Shown here piece after piece: positions 7,700-16,691 of a DNA stretch of 64,000 nt; within the stretch, counting starts at the first letter, position 1; every line of letters begins with the position of its first letter. The stretch is from Micromonospora_J zhanjiangensis (GTDB lineage Bacteria; Actinomycetota; Actinomycetes; Mycobacteriales; Micromonosporaceae), in assembly GCF_042650605.1 (NCBI RefSeq), contig NZ_JBHSBN010000005.1:248001-312000 (forward strand). Reading direction: 5' to 3'. Below the pieces are notes generated by a model, which had not been told where the DNA came from, did no database searches, and saw only the letters and a program-made list of their open reading frames with translations. The position numbers and the translations under genes were made by a program.

Positions 7700-8512
7700 C
7701 TATTGTTCGGGTTTGTCTCCGGGGATCAGTTTCTCCGTGAGGTCCAGCAGGCGCTCGGCGTCCCGCGGGTCGAGGGTGGGGAAGCTGAGCGGAAGTTGTT
7801 TCTTCCGGTCGACGGCGGTCAGCGGCGCGGCCGGTGGCGCGTCGAGGAACCGGTGGATCGGGGCCACCGCGTCCGCGACGGGACGGGCCGCCACCGAGGC
7901 CACCGCCAGTAATCCCCGGACGACCGCAGGCAGCGCGCTACGGTCGCCGCTCCTGGTGAAGCCGGGATGGTAGAGCACGTACCGTGCGCGGCTCCCGGAC
8001 CGCCGGGCGAAGCCCACGCCGAGCAGGTCGTTGGCCCGGCCGGCCTGTAGCTGTGCGCCGACGGCCGAGTATCCCGATGCGAGCTGCGGGTCGGCCCACC
8101 GCACCGCACCCTTGGTGACGCCGACGCCCGCGACGTTGACGATCACCGGCGCGGTGGCCCGGTCCAGAGCCGGACGCAGGCCGAAGCTGAGCAGATGGCG
8201 ACTGAGGTAGTAGAGCGCGAAGGTGCGCTCCAATCCCTCCGCCGTCACGATCCGACGCGGCGCCACAGCGTTGGCGAACAGTGCCAGCGCGTCCACCACG
8301 GGGTACTCGGCGAGAATGTGTTCGACGGCCTGTCGGGTCTGCGCCACGCTGGACAGGTCGACGGGAAGGAAGGCGACGGAGTCGCCTGCCAACGCCTCGC
8401 CGCGTTCCCGGTTCCGGCCGAGGACCAGGACCCGGTCACCGCGTTCGGCCCGACCGAGGGCGAGTGCACGTCCCATTCCGTTGGTGCCGCCGCTGACCAC
8501 CACGACTCCCAT
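7700..8512 (-). CDS. Short-chain dehydrogenase/reductase
   Basis: 270 aa. Rossmann start VVVVSGGTNGMGRAL gives the TGxxxGxG-type NAD(P)-binding motif with Ser-Gly in place of Thr-Gly. The NADP-type basic residue follows the second strand (LGRNRERGE). The catalytic region is unusual: the classical YxxxK is not obvious near GYSAVGAQLQAGRANDLL, so it may be an atypical family member or lack activity. The start has GGAGGT 3 nt upstream. It is divergent from an HxlR regulator 78 bp away, the usual arrangement for a redox- or quinone-responsive pair. Confidence 0.8.
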   Translation of the reverse strand: MGVVVVSGGTNGMGRALALGRAERGDRVLVLGRNRERGEALAGDSVAFLPVDLSSVAQTRQAVEHILAEYPVVDALALFANAVAPRRIVTAEGLERTFALYYLSRHLLSFGLRPALDRATAPVIVNVAGVGVTKGAVRWADPQLASGYSAVGAQLQAGRANDLLGVGFARRSGSRARYVLYHPGFTRSGDRSALPAVVRGLLAVASVAARPVADAVAPIHRFLDAPPAAPLTAVDRKKQLPLSFPTLDPRDAERLLDLTEKLIPGDKPEQ

Positions 8513-8590
8513 GTCACCTCCACTACGGTTCTTGCACGGACTGCGCCCATCCTGGGTCGCCGGCCGGCGGAGGCGAAAGAAGGCACTTTC

Positions 8591-8995
8591 ATGGCCGGAG
8601 GGAACACAGGTGTGCGTGTCGTGCTGGACGGTGACCGGTTGCCGGATCCCGTTCCGGCCGGCGAGTACGAGACCTGTCCCGTGACCGACGTGTTGCGGCG
8701 ACTGAGCGACAAGTGGACACTGCTGCTGATCACCCTGCTCGGCCGGCGGCCGTACCGGTTCAACGAGCTGAATCGGGCGGTGGAGGGCATCAGCCAGCGG
8801 ATGCTCACCCGAACGCTGCGCACGTTGGAGAGCGACGGCCTGGTCGAACGGGAGGTGTTCGGCACGTCGCCGCCGAGCGTCGAGTACCGGCTGACGCCGC
8901 TGGGCGTCAGCCTGCTGGAGCCGCTCTCCGCGTTGGCCGGCTGGGCCGTCGACCACCAGGCCGAGGTCGCCGACGCCCGTCGGCGACTCGCGTGA
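8591..8995 (+). CDS. HxlR-family transcriptional regulator
   Basis: 134 aa. Typical HxlR winged helix: the conserved CPVTDVLRRLSDKWTLLLI near residue 30 with the family's Cys, then RPYRFNELNRAVEGISQRML, LTRTLRTLESDGLVER and the wing VEYRLTPLG. HxlR proteins are dimeric and often sense formaldehyde, quinones or disulfide stress through that Cys. AAGAAGG at 8578-8584 precedes the ATG. The divergent short-chain dehydrogenase 78 bp away is the likely target. Confidence 0.9.
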   Translation: MAGGNTGVRVVLDGDRLPDPVPAGEYETCPVTDVLRRLSDKWTLLLITLLGRRPYRFNELNRAVEGISQRMLTRTLRTLESDGLVEREVFGTSPPSVEYRLTPLGVSLLEPLSALAGWAVDHQAEVADARRRLA

Positions 8996-9005
8996 GACGC
9001 TGCCG

Positions 9006-9602
9006 GTGGTGCGGCGCGACCCCGATCCTGCTCTCGCGCCCAACGCGACCTCGTCCCGAAACGTCGGCCCGGAGCGGTACGTGGAACTCGTCGAGATCGA
9101 ACGTGAGATGGCCCGACTGGATGCCGTCTACCGCCCGGTCGCCACCGCACCGGTCGGGATCACCGATCCGGACGCGTTCCTGGACCTGGGGACCGCCGTC
9201 GAGGCGGACCTGACCCGCCTGGGGGTGGCCGATCAGGCCGAGGCCGTCCTGCGGGCCGTGGTCGAGGCGTACGCCGCCGGGGACGAGCCGGTCCGTACCG
9301 CCGTGCGGCGGCTGTTCGACCGTTACCCGTCGTTCCGGTGGGCCGCTCACCTGCCCCGGGACTGGACGACCGCCGGGGAGTTCCGGGCCCGTCTCATCTG
9401 CCTGTCCGCCCGGGACCAGGGTGCGGACACCCGGGACGAGATCCTGGCGTTGCGGGATCTCTGCCACCGGGCCCGCTGCGCGGGAATCGACGTCGATCCC
9501 ATCCTCGACGAGGTGGCCGCGATGTCCAGCGACCGGGACCGGTACGGGATGGGCTCGATGCGTCACGTCATCCTGACCTACGGCCGGGGCCGTACCGGTT
9601 GA
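9006..9602 (+). CDS. Unrecognised soluble protein
   Basis: 198 aa, not recognised. Acidic and helical with no signal peptide, membrane segment or cofactor motif. The middle (LFDRYPSFRWAAHLP) and the end (EVAAMSSDRDRYGMGSMRHV) look like ordered globular sequence. It begins with GTG 10 nt after the HxlR stop and could be cotranscribed. A start further in (for example near the MARLDAVYRP segment) cannot be ruled out, because the first 25 residues are low in predicted structure. Confidence 0.6.
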   Translation: MVRRDPDPALAPNATSSRNVGPERYVELVEIEREMARLDAVYRPVATAPVGITDPDAFLDLGTAVEADLTRLGVADQAEAVLRAVVEAYAAGDEPVRTAVRRLFDRYPSFRWAAHLPRDWTTAGEFRARLICLSARDQGADTRDEILALRDLCHRARCAGIDVDPILDEVAAMSSDRDRYGMGSMRHVILTYGRGRTG

Positions 9603-9684
9603 CCCGGACATCCGCCCCACATTCCCGGACCTCGGGTCGTGCCGGCGTGGACAGTCGGACATCGGGTCCGGCAGCGTCGCCGGC

Positions 9685-10257
9685 ATGAACGTCGCGACGC
9701 GGGACCCGCTGGTCGGGAAGAGCTTCTGGAGAAACCTCGGACACCGGTGGCCGGCCGCTGTCGGCCTGGCCGCCGCCGTCCTGCAACTGGCGTCCGGCGT
9801 GAGCCGGGAGACGGTTGCGGTCACCCTCTGTGCGGCCCTGTTGTGCTACCTGGCGGCGGCCGCCTCGAACCGGCCCTGGGTGGGGTGGGCGAGCATCGCC
9901 GGCGCGGTCGTGGTGGTGGTCGTCGGTGAGCTGGTCGGCCTGGTGTGGTGGGCCGCCATCGGCCTGGCCGCGCTCGTCCTGGTCGTCGTCGGGCTGTTCG
10001 GCCCGGCCTCCCGGCCCGCGCTGACCGGGCAGGCCGCCGCCCTGCTGGGGTACGGCGCCGTCGCCGTGGCCGCCCTGCACGTGGCCCCGCGCGCGGGCCT
10101 GGTGCTGGCCGGCGTCGCGTTGGCCGGTCACGCCGTCTGGGACGTGGTCCACTATCGGCGCAACCGGGTGGTGCCCCGGTCGCTGGCGGAGTTCTGCGTC
10201 GTGCTGGACGTACCACTGGGCCTCGGAGCCGTCGTCCTCGCGATCGTCGACGGCTGA
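9685..10257 (+). CDS. Polytopic membrane protein
   Basis: 190 aa with about six membrane segments (starting near residues 22, 44, 66, 84, 110 and 168), for example SIAGAVVVVVVGELVGLVWW and AIGLAALVLVVVGLFG. No transporter or enzyme signature is visible. The ATG at 9685 is 7 nt after CAGCGT, a weak -10, so the message may be leaderless. It converges with the GGDEF-EAL gene. Function unknown. Confidence 0.7.
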   Translation: MNVATRDPLVGKSFWRNLGHRWPAAVGLAAAVLQLASGVSRETVAVTLCAALLCYLAAAASNRPWVGWASIAGAVVVVVVGELVGLVWWAAIGLAALVLVVVGLFGPASRPALTGQAAALLGYGAVAVAALHVAPRAGLVLAGVALAGHAVWDVVHYRRNRVVPRSLAEFCVVLDVPLGLGAVVLAIVDG

Positions 10258-10298
10258 CCGGGCGGCCGGGGACCGGGCGGCCCGGCTGGTGCGGCGGC

Positions 10299-12296
10299 TC
10301 AGGACAGGGTCGGCTGGGCGGCCAGGGCGCTGCTGCGGCGGACCAGCTCGTCCAGGCCGAGCGGCCGGCCCAGGTGGAAGCCCTGGCCCCGGTCGACCCC
10401 GAGGGTTCGCAGCACCGGCACCAGTTCCGGTCGGTCGATGTGCTCGGCGACGGTGCCCATGCCCAGCCCGTGTGCCGCGCGCACGACCGCGTCGATCAGC
10501 ACCCGGTCGCAACTGTTCCGGTCGGCCTGCCGGACGAACTCGCCGTCGATCTTGATCTCGCTGAACGGCAGGTGCTTGAGGTAGACGAACGAGCCGTAGC
10601 CGGCGCCGAAGTCGTCCAGGCTGAACCGGCAACCGGCCGAGGTCAGCACGGAGGCCAGTCGCCGGGCCGCGGTCAGGTTGGCGATCGCCGTGGTCTCGGT
10701 GATCTCCAGTCCGAGCTGGGTGGCCGGCACCGACCGGGCGCGCAGCGCGCCGACGACCCACTCGCCGAAGTCCGGGTTCTCCAGCGAGCGGCCGGAGACG
10801 TTGACGTCCAGCCGCAGCTCCGCACCGGCGGCGCGGGCGAAGGCCAGGGCGCCCACCGCCTGCTCCACCACCCACCGGTCCAGCTCGCACACCATGTCGC
10901 CGCGTTCGAGGGCCGGCAGGAAGTCGGCCGGTGTCAGCCGGGGCTCGCGGTCGTCGGGCATCCGGACCAGCAGCTCGTAACTGCGGGGTTGTTCGTCGGC
11001 CAGGTCGATGATCGGCTGGGCGGCCAGTCGCAGTCGACCCTCGTCCAGGGCCCGGCGTACCCGGGAGACCACGTCGACCCGCAGCGCGGCCTGGCGCTGC
11101 TGCTCCGGGCTGAACAACCGGGCCCGGTCGCGGCCCTCGCCCTTGGCCTGGTAGAGCGCGAGGTCGGCGTGCGCGAGCAGTTGCTCGTGGTCGTGCCCGG
11201 GGTCCAGCAACGCCGCGCCGATGCTCAACGTCACCCGCAACGGCTCGCTGCGGACCAGCAGCGGCGTGCGGGCGGCCAGGTCGCACAGGCCGGTGGCGAC
11301 CGCCAGCGCCCGCTCACCGTCGGTCCGGCCGAGCAGCACGGCGAACTCGTCGCCGCCGAGCCGGGCCACCATCGCGTCCGGTTCCAGGCGGGTAGCCAGC
11401 AACTGCGCGAGTAGCCGCAGTACCTCGTCGCCGACGGCGTGACCGCGCAGGTCGTTGATGTCCTTGAAGTTGTCGATGTCGATGAGTAGCAGGGCCGCGT
11501 CGGGGTGGTGGATGGTGTCCAGGACCTTGTCGATCCGGGCGGTGAGGGCCCGCCGGTTCGGCAACCCGGTGAGCGGGTCGTGCTCGGCCAGGTAGGCCAG
11601 TTCCTCCTGCACCCGCCGGGTCTCGGTGACGTCCTGGGCGGTGCCGAGCACCCGTACCGGTGTGCCGGTCTGATCGGTGAGGACCTCGCCGAAGCACTCG
11701 AGGATGCGCAACGTCCGCCGGTCGGCCAGGTAGATCCGGTGGGTGAAGGCGAACGGCGCCGGGTCGCGCAGCGCCCGCTCCAGCGTCGACTCGACCAGCG
11801 CGACGTCGTCGGGGTGCAGCAGCGACCGGTAGGTGGCGTAGTCCGACGGGGCGGTCTCGGCGAAGCCGAGCAGGGCACGCATGGTGGGCGACCAGACCAC
11901 CTCCTGGGTACGCGGATCCCACTCCCAGGTGCCTACCCGGGACAGTTGCTCGATGCGGGAGAGCCGCCATTGGTAGGTGTCCGCCCGGTGCCGGTCGGCC
12001 CGTCGTTCGGTGATGTCGGTCAGCTCGTAGAGCAGGTCGGTGTCGGGCAGGCGCCGGCAGGACACCTCGACGTAGCGGGGCGGCGCCCCGGCCATCGGGC
12101 AGCGGACGCGTACCGGTGGGCCGTCGGGGGTGGCCGCCGCCAGCGGCAGTGCGGTCAGCTCCCGGCCCAGGTCAACCAGCAACCGCTCGGCCGCGCGGTT
12201 GCGCCAGCGCGTCTCACCGTGAGCGGACACGACCACCAGGGCGGCCGACGCGACGTCGAGCACGGAGCCGAGCACACCGGCCGGCAGTGCTGGCAC
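10299..12296 (-). CDS. PAS-GGDEF-EAL cyclic-di-GMP protein
   Basis: 665 aa, cytoplasmic. Two PAS-type modules (about 10-95 and 120-228, the second with the PAC ending LGTAQDVTETRR), then GGDEF (235-395) and EAL (405-655). The diguanylate cyclase motif is intact: LGGDEF at 313-318. The phosphodiesterase signature reads ELLVR (441-445) instead of EALxR, but metal and catalytic residues are kept: Glu441, Asn499, Glu531, Asp561-Asp562 (DDFGAGY), Lys582, Glu618 and Gln638. Both activities are therefore possible, with the PAS modules choosing. In actinomycetes c-di-GMP controls the onset of sporulation through BldD. Monocistronic. Confidence 0.95.
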   Translation of the reverse strand: MPALPAGVLGSVLDVASAALVVVSAHGETRWRNRAAERLLVDLGRELTALPLAAATPDGPPVRVRCPMAGAPPRYVEVSCRRLPDTDLLYELTDITERRADRHRADTYQWRLSRIEQLSRVGTWEWDPRTQEVVWSPTMRALLGFAETAPSDYATYRSLLHPDDVALVESTLERALRDPAPFAFTHRIYLADRRTLRILECFGEVLTDQTGTPVRVLGTAQDVTETRRVQEELAYLAEHDPLTGLPNRRALTARIDKVLDTIHHPDAALLLIDIDNFKDINDLRGHAVGDEVLRLLAQLLATRLEPDAMVARLGGDEFAVLLGRTDGERALAVATGLCDLAARTPLLVRSEPLRVTLSIGAALLDPGHDHEQLLAHADLALYQAKGEGRDRARLFSPEQQRQAALRVDVVSRVRRALDEGRLRLAAQPIIDLADEQPRSYELLVRMPDDREPRLTPADFLPALERGDMVCELDRWVVEQAVGALAFARAAGAELRLDVNVSGRSLENPDFGEWVVGALRARSVPATQLGLEITETTAIANLTAARRLASVLTSAGCRFSLDDFGAGYGSFVYLKHLPFSEIKIDGEFVRQADRNSCDRVLIDAVVRAAHGLGMGTVAEHIDRPELVPVLRTLGVDRGQGFHLGRPLGLDELVRRSSALAAQPTLS

Positions 12297-12446
12297 CAGG
12301 CCTCCCGTAGAGTTGTCACCAGGCTCAATGATCGACGGCCAGGGCCATCGATCACCGTGGCGGCAACGAGTCTACGCCCGGCGGGCCGTACCGGTGGGCG
12401 GCACGCGCCGGGCGCCGCGGCGCCCGGCGGACGGGCGGAGTCGGCG

Positions 12447-12731
12447 TCACTGGGGTTGATGGACGTCGCCGCGGACGATGGCGACGGCGATCCGGCAGAA
12501 CTCGTCCATGTCCGGCGTGAAACCCGCCGCGATGTCCGGGTGCAGGCCGGAGCGGGTCTCGTCCAGCAGGCGCTGGCACACCACCTCGACGGGCTCACCG
12601 GCGTAGCCGCCGCGCACCCGGTCGGTGGCCGCCCGCAGGGCCGAGGTGAGCTGCTCCTCCAGCGGTCCGCGCAACCTCAGCTCGGTGGGACCGAGACCGC
12701 TCGGGTTCAGCGTCACGTGTGGTTCCGACAT
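12447..12731 (-). CDS. Small helical protein of unknown function
   Basis: 94 aa, not recognised. Helix-rich (EEQLTSALRAATDRVRGGYA, VEVVCQRLLDETRSG) and ending in a third helix (DEFCRIAVAIVRGDV). Good ribosome-binding site: GGGGAAG a few nt before the ATG at 12731. It follows the RusA-like gene by 54 nt on the same strand and could share its transcript. No membrane segment or signal peptide. Confidence 0.6.
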   Translation of the reverse strand: MSEPHVTLNPSGLGPTELRLRGPLEEQLTSALRAATDRVRGGYAGEPVEVVCQRLLDETRSGLHPDIAAGFTPDMDEFCRIAVAIVRGDVHQPQ

Positions 12732-12785
12732 GGGTTCTTCCCCTTCTTCTCGTCCGGCTCCGCGGTACCCGGTCGCGCGGGCCGG

Positions 12786-13217
12786 TCAAACCGCGGCCGG
12801 CAGTTCGGCGACCCGGACCAGATAGGACATGGCCGGCGCCGGTTCCTCCTGATAGGAGATTCGTCGCAGCTGGCGTTCGTCGCCGTAGAGGGCGACGTCG
12901 ACCAGCACGCCGAGGTGGCTCGGCCCGATGGCGGAGATCCGCTTCTTGTCCTGCAGCACCGTGGCGATCCCGCCGATCAGGTTCGCCGCGTCGGCGGTCC
13001 GGCGCCCGGGCGGGCAGCGCAGCACCACCGCCAGGGCGACCGGTCCGGTGAGGGCGGTCCAGCCCTGCGCCTGGGCCGCGGCGCAGGCGGCCGTCAGCAG
13101 TGCCCGTACCCGGACGGCCTGCCGGTGCCCGGCCGTGAAGATCGAGAGCCCGTCGGTCCGGATCGGGGGTGGCCCGGCGACCTCGAACGACAGGGCGAGC
13201 GCCCGGGTGTCCTGCAC
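12786..13217 (-). CDS. RusA-like Holliday-junction resolvase-fold protein
   Basis: 143 aa. The order of elements fits the RusA fold: an N-terminal strand with GPPP (FEVAGPPPIRTDG), a long helix, a strand (GPVALAVVLRCPPG), an acidic Asn-containing segment (TADAANLIGGIATVLQDK, where RusA has its first catalytic Asp and DN pair) and a late ALYGDERQLRRISYQE that corresponds to the second acidic site. RusA enzymes resolve four-way junctions and are usually phage-borne; no phage genes surround this one. The GTG at 13217 is chosen because GAGGAGGT lies 6 nt upstream. Family assignment is by pattern only. Confidence 0.5.
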   Translation of the reverse strand: MQDTRALALSFEVAGPPPIRTDGLSIFTAGHRQAVRVRALLTAACAAAQAQGWTALTGPVALAVVLRCPPGRRTADAANLIGGIATVLQDKKRISAIGPSHLGVLVDVALYGDERQLRRISYQEEPAPAMSYLVRVAELPAAV

Positions 13218-13565
13218 GGCGTACCTCCTCGTGAGGACGATCCTGCCCAATCACCCCACCCCGGCGGGCCGCTTTCCCCGATCGGGGACCGCCCGAGCCC
13301 CGGCGACGGCCCGTCCGGGCGGCTGCATCGGGGAGCCGAGGCGGGTCGACTAACCGGGCATTAGCCATGTAACAGGCGCAAACCCGGTGTATCTCCGATG
13401 GTGATGTTTCGCGGCTTCGGCGGTCGGGCAGTGGGGGTAGCACGAATGGCCCCCACCAGCCGGAATCGCCTCACGATGATCTTCCGGCCGGAGGCGGGGC
13501 CGGTTCGTCGTGCCGGGGGAGCAGGGAGGCTTCCCGGCGCGCCGCCGAGTGGGAGGAGAGGCGCG
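13218..13565. other. Intergenic region between RusA-like gene and sugar ABC operon
   Basis: 348 bp without a supported gene. It holds a perfect 14-bp palindrome TCCCCGATCGGGGA (13275-13288), 58 bp before the RusA-like start, and a stem GTGGGGG-N12-CCCCCAC (13431-13456) in the leader region of the ABC operon. The ribosome-binding site GGGAGGAGAG of the substrate-binding gene is at 13550-13559. No LacI-type operator was recognised. Confidence 0.4.
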
Positions 13566-14852
13566 ATGACCGACGCCGGGGAACGACCGGGTCGACGACT
13601 ACTGAGACGGCTGGCCGCCGTCGGGACCGCGCTGGCGGTGACCGCACCGCTGGCGGCCTGCGGCTCCGGCGGCGACAGCGGCGGGACACCGACGGTCAAC
13701 CTCTACTACGGCCCGGAGGAGAACCTCCAGAAGGTGGTGGACGACTGCAACACCAAGGCGGCGGGCCGCTACCGGATCGCCTACCAGGTGTTGCCCCGAC
13801 AGGCCGACGACCAGCGGACCCAGCTGGTGCGGCGGCTCGCCGCCCAGGACACCGGGATGGACATCCTGGGCCTGGACGTCACCTGGACCCAGGAGTTCGC
13901 CAGCGCCAAGTGGATCCGGGAGTGGACCGGGGCGCGCCGCGACGAGGCCACCCAGGGCACCCTGGCCGGCCCGCTGGCCACCGCCACCTACCGGGACAAG
14001 CTCTACGCCGCGCCGAAGAACACCAACGTGCAGCTGCTGTGGTACCGGTCGGACCTGGTGGACTCCCCGCCGAAGACCTGGGACGAGATGATCCAGATGT
14101 CCCAGCAGCTCAAGGGTCAGGGCAAGCCGTACCAGGTGCTCACCATGGGCGCCCAGTACGAGGGCCTGATGGTTCTCTACAACTCCCTGGTGGCCAGCGC
14201 GGGCGGCAACATCCTCAACGAGGACGGCACCAGGGCGGTCTACGACGAGGGCGCGGTCAAGGCGCTGGAACAGTTGCAGCGGTTCGCCACCGCGGGCGTC
14301 ACCGTCCCGTCGTTCAGCAACAACATCGAGGACGAGGTCCGGCTGGCGTTCCAGTCCGGCGGCGGCGCCTTCCAGATCAACTGGCCGTTCGTGTACCCGG
14401 CGCTGCAGGAGGCCGACCCGGAGCTGGCCAAGAAGGTCAAGTGGGCGCGCTACCCGGGGATCGACGCCGGCACGCCCAGCAAGACCACCATCGGTGGCTA
14501 CAACCTGGCCGTCTCGTCGTACTCGAAGCACCCGGAGGAGGCGTTCGACGCGGCGTCCTGCCTGCGCGACGCCGAGCACCAGAAGTTCTCGGCGATCAAC
14601 GACGGCGTACCGCCGACCATCGAGAAGGTCTACGCCGAGCCGGAGATGGCCGAGGCGTACCCGATGCGGGACACCATCCTGGAGGAGCTGAAGGACCCGG
14701 CGGTACGGCCCCGCAGCCCCGCGTACCAGAACATCTCGACGGTGACCACGACGACGCTGTCACCGCCCGCGTCGATCAAACCGCAGCAGACCGCTGACGA
14801 GCTGCGCAAGGCGACCCAGGACGCCGTTGACTCCAAGGGGGTGCTCCCGTGA
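13566..14852 (+). CDS. lpqY: Sugar ABC transporter substrate-binding lipoprotein (LpqY-like)
   Basis: 428 aa. Lipoprotein signal with lipobox LAAC near residue 36 after a twin-Arg-rich n-region (RPGRRLLRRLAAVGTALA). The mature part is a CUT1-type carbohydrate-binding protein. The segment GMDILGLDVTWTQEFASAKW resembles trehalose-binding LpqY, so trehalose or a related glucodisaccharide is the likely ligand (inference). GGAGGAG lies 6-13 nt before the ATG. The stop overlaps the first permease by 4 nt. With the two permeases and the ATPase it forms a complete importer. Confidence 0.85.
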   Translation: MTDAGERPGRRLLRRLAAVGTALAVTAPLAACGSGGDSGGTPTVNLYYGPEENLQKVVDDCNTKAAGRYRIAYQVLPRQADDQRTQLVRRLAAQDTGMDILGLDVTWTQEFASAKWIREWTGARRDEATQGTLAGPLATATYRDKLYAAPKNTNVQLLWYRSDLVDSPPKTWDEMIQMSQQLKGQGKPYQVLTMGAQYEGLMVLYNSLVASAGGNILNEDGTRAVYDEGAVKALEQLQRFATAGVTVPSFSNNIEDEVRLAFQSGGGAFQINWPFVYPALQEADPELAKKVKWARYPGIDAGTPSKTTIGGYNLAVSSYSKHPEEAFDAASCLRDAEHQKFSAINDGVPPTIEKVYAEPEMAEAYPMRDTILEELKDPAVRPRSPAYQNISTVTTTTLSPPASIKPQQTADELRKATQDAVDSKGVLP

Positions 14853-15841
14853 CGCAGGCTTCCACGTCGCTCGGGTCGGAGCTGGCGGCCGACGGAACCG
14901 CCCGCGCCGAGGACGTCGAGCGGGGCGGCACCGGTCGCCGCCGCGGCGGCCGACCGCCGCTGAGCGAGGGCAAGCGGGCCGAGCGCCGGCTGGGCCTGCT
15001 GCTCTGCGCGCCGGCCGCGCTGGTGATGCTGCTGGTCACCGCCTACCCGATCCTGTACTCGGTCTGGTTGTCGCTGCAGCGGTTCGACCTGAAGTTCCCG
15101 GACCAGACGAAGTTCGTCGGGCTGGACAACTACGTCACCGTGCTGAGCAACCAGTACTGGTGGACCGCGTTCGGGGTGACCGCGCTGATCACCGTCGTCA
15201 CGGTCGCCGTCGAACTGGTGCTGGGCATGGGCCTGGCGATCATCATGCACCGGACCATCGTCGGCCGCGGCCTGGTCCGCACGTCCGCCCTGATCCCGTA
15301 CGGCATCGTCACGGTGGTCGCGGCGTTCTCCTGGCGGTACGCCTGGACGCCGGGCACCGGTTATCTGGCCACCCTGATGGGCGAGGGTGCGCCGCTGACC
15401 GACCGGGCCGCCTCGCTGGCGATCATCATGCTGGCCGAGATCTGGAAGACCACCCCGTTCATGGCGCTGCTGCTGATGGCCGGGCTGGCGCTGGTGCCGG
15501 AGGACCTGCTCAAGGCCGCCTCGATGGACGGGGCCACCGCCTGGCAGCGGTTCACCAAGGTGATGCTGCCGGTGATGAAGCCGGCGATCCTAGTCGCGCT
15601 GCTGTTCCGGACGCTTGACGCGTTCCGGGTCTTCGACAACATCTACGTGCTGACCGCCGGGGCCAACGAGACCTCCTCGGTGTCGATGATCGCCTACAAC
15701 AACCTGATCCGGGGTCTGAACCTCGGCATCGGCTCGACCATGTCGGTGCTGATCTTCATCGCGGTCGCGATCATCGCGTTCGCGTTCGTGAAGTTGTTCG
15801 GCACCGCCGCGCCGGGTAGCTCAGAGGAGGAGAGACGCTGA
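14849..15841 (+). CDS. sugA: Sugar ABC transporter permease (SugA/MalF type)
   Basis: 330 aa, six membrane segments after a 50-residue cytoplasmic tail. The EAA loop that docks the ATPase is visible as AASMDGATAWQRFTKVMLPV near residue 230. The start LGLLLCAPAALVMLLVTAYP is the usual first helix of CUT1 permeases. GTG start in a GTGA overlap with the lipoprotein gene; its stop overlaps the next ATG by one base. It pairs with the second permease to form the membrane channel. Confidence 0.9.
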   Translation: MTQASTSLGSELAADGTARAEDVERGGTGRRRGGRPPLSEGKRAERRLGLLLCAPAALVMLLVTAYPILYSVWLSLQRFDLKFPDQTKFVGLDNYVTVLSNQYWWTAFGVTALITVVTVAVELVLGMGLAIIMHRTIVGRGLVRTSALIPYGIVTVVAAFSWRYAWTPGTGYLATLMGEGAPLTDRAASLAIIMLAEIWKTTPFMALLLMAGLALVPEDLLKAASMDGATAWQRFTKVMLPVMKPAILVALLFRTLDAFRVFDNIYVLTAGANETSSVSMIAYNNLIRGLNLGIGSTMSVLIFIAVAIIAFAFVKLFGTAAPGSSEEERR

Positions 15842-16680
15842 TGGCCGCCCTGGACACCACCCCCGCGGCGAAGGTGCGCTGGGGACTGCTCGACCTCGTC
15901 GTGGTGGTCTTCGCGCTGGTCCCGGTGTTGTGGATCGCGTCGCTGTCGTTCAAGACGACCGCCACCCTGACCGACGGGAACTTCATCCCCCGGGACTGGA
16001 CGCTGGACAACTACCGGACGATCTTCCAGACCGACCAGTTCGTCCGGGCGCTGGTCAACTCGATCGGCATCGCGCTGATCGCCACCCTCGTCGCGGTGGT
16101 GCTCGGCACCATGGCGGCGTACGCGATCAGCCGGCTGGACTTCCCCGGCAAGAAGCTGCTGGTCGGGGTCTCCCTGCTGATCGCGATGTTCCCGCAGGTG
16201 TCGCTGGTCTCGCCGCTGTTCGAGATCGAGCGGTCGCTGGGCCTGTTCGACACCTGGCCGGGACTGATCCTGCCGTACGTGACGTTCGCGCTGCCACTGT
16301 CGATCTACACGCTGTCGGCGTTCTTCAAGCAGATCCCGTGGGACCTGGAGAAGGCGGCGAAGATGGACGGCGCGACCCAGGGGCAGGCGTTCCGGCGGGT
16401 GATCGCCCCGCTGGCCGCGCCCGGGGTGTTCACCACCGCGATCCTGGTCTTCATCTTCTGCTGGAACGACTTCCTCTTCGCCATCTCGCTGACCTCCACC
16501 GAGCGGTCCCGCACGGTGCCGGTGGCGTTGTCGTTCTTCACCGGGGCGTCGCAGTTCGAGGATCCGACCGGGGCGATCTGCGCCGCCGCCGTCGTGATCA
16601 CCGTTCCGATCATTCTGTTCGTGCTGTTCTTCCAGCGCCGCATCGTGTCCGGTCTGACGTCCGGCGCAGTCAAGGGGTAG
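15841..16680 (+). CDS. sugB: Sugar ABC transporter permease (SugB/MalG type)
   Basis: 279 aa with six membrane segments. EAA loop EKAAKMDGATQGQAFRRVIA near residue 180; the PLAAPGVFTTAILVFIFCWN segment after it is characteristic of MalG-like subunits. It starts at the last base of the upstream stop (TGATG) with GAGGAGGAG at 15824-15832 as ribosome-binding site, so expression is tightly coupled to the first permease. 11 nt separate it from the ATPase gene. Confidence 0.9.
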   Translation: MAALDTTPAAKVRWGLLDLVVVVFALVPVLWIASLSFKTTATLTDGNFIPRDWTLDNYRTIFQTDQFVRALVNSIGIALIATLVAVVLGTMAAYAISRLDFPGKKLLVGVSLLIAMFPQVSLVSPLFEIERSLGLFDTWPGLILPYVTFALPLSIYTLSAFFKQIPWDLEKAAKMDGATQGQAFRRVIAPLAAPGVFTTAILVFIFCWNDFLFAISLTSTERSRTVPVALSFFTGASQFEDPTGAICAAAVVITVPIILFVLFFQRRIVSGLTSGAVKG

Positions 16681-16691
16681 GTGGGTGAGTC

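Noticed and set aside
9568..11286. 572-residue minus-strand frame and several plus-strand frames over 9945-13364
   Set aside because: Shadow frames of the membrane protein, the GGDEF-EAL gene and the RusA-like gene; low-complexity Arg/Gly/Pro composition and no motifs.
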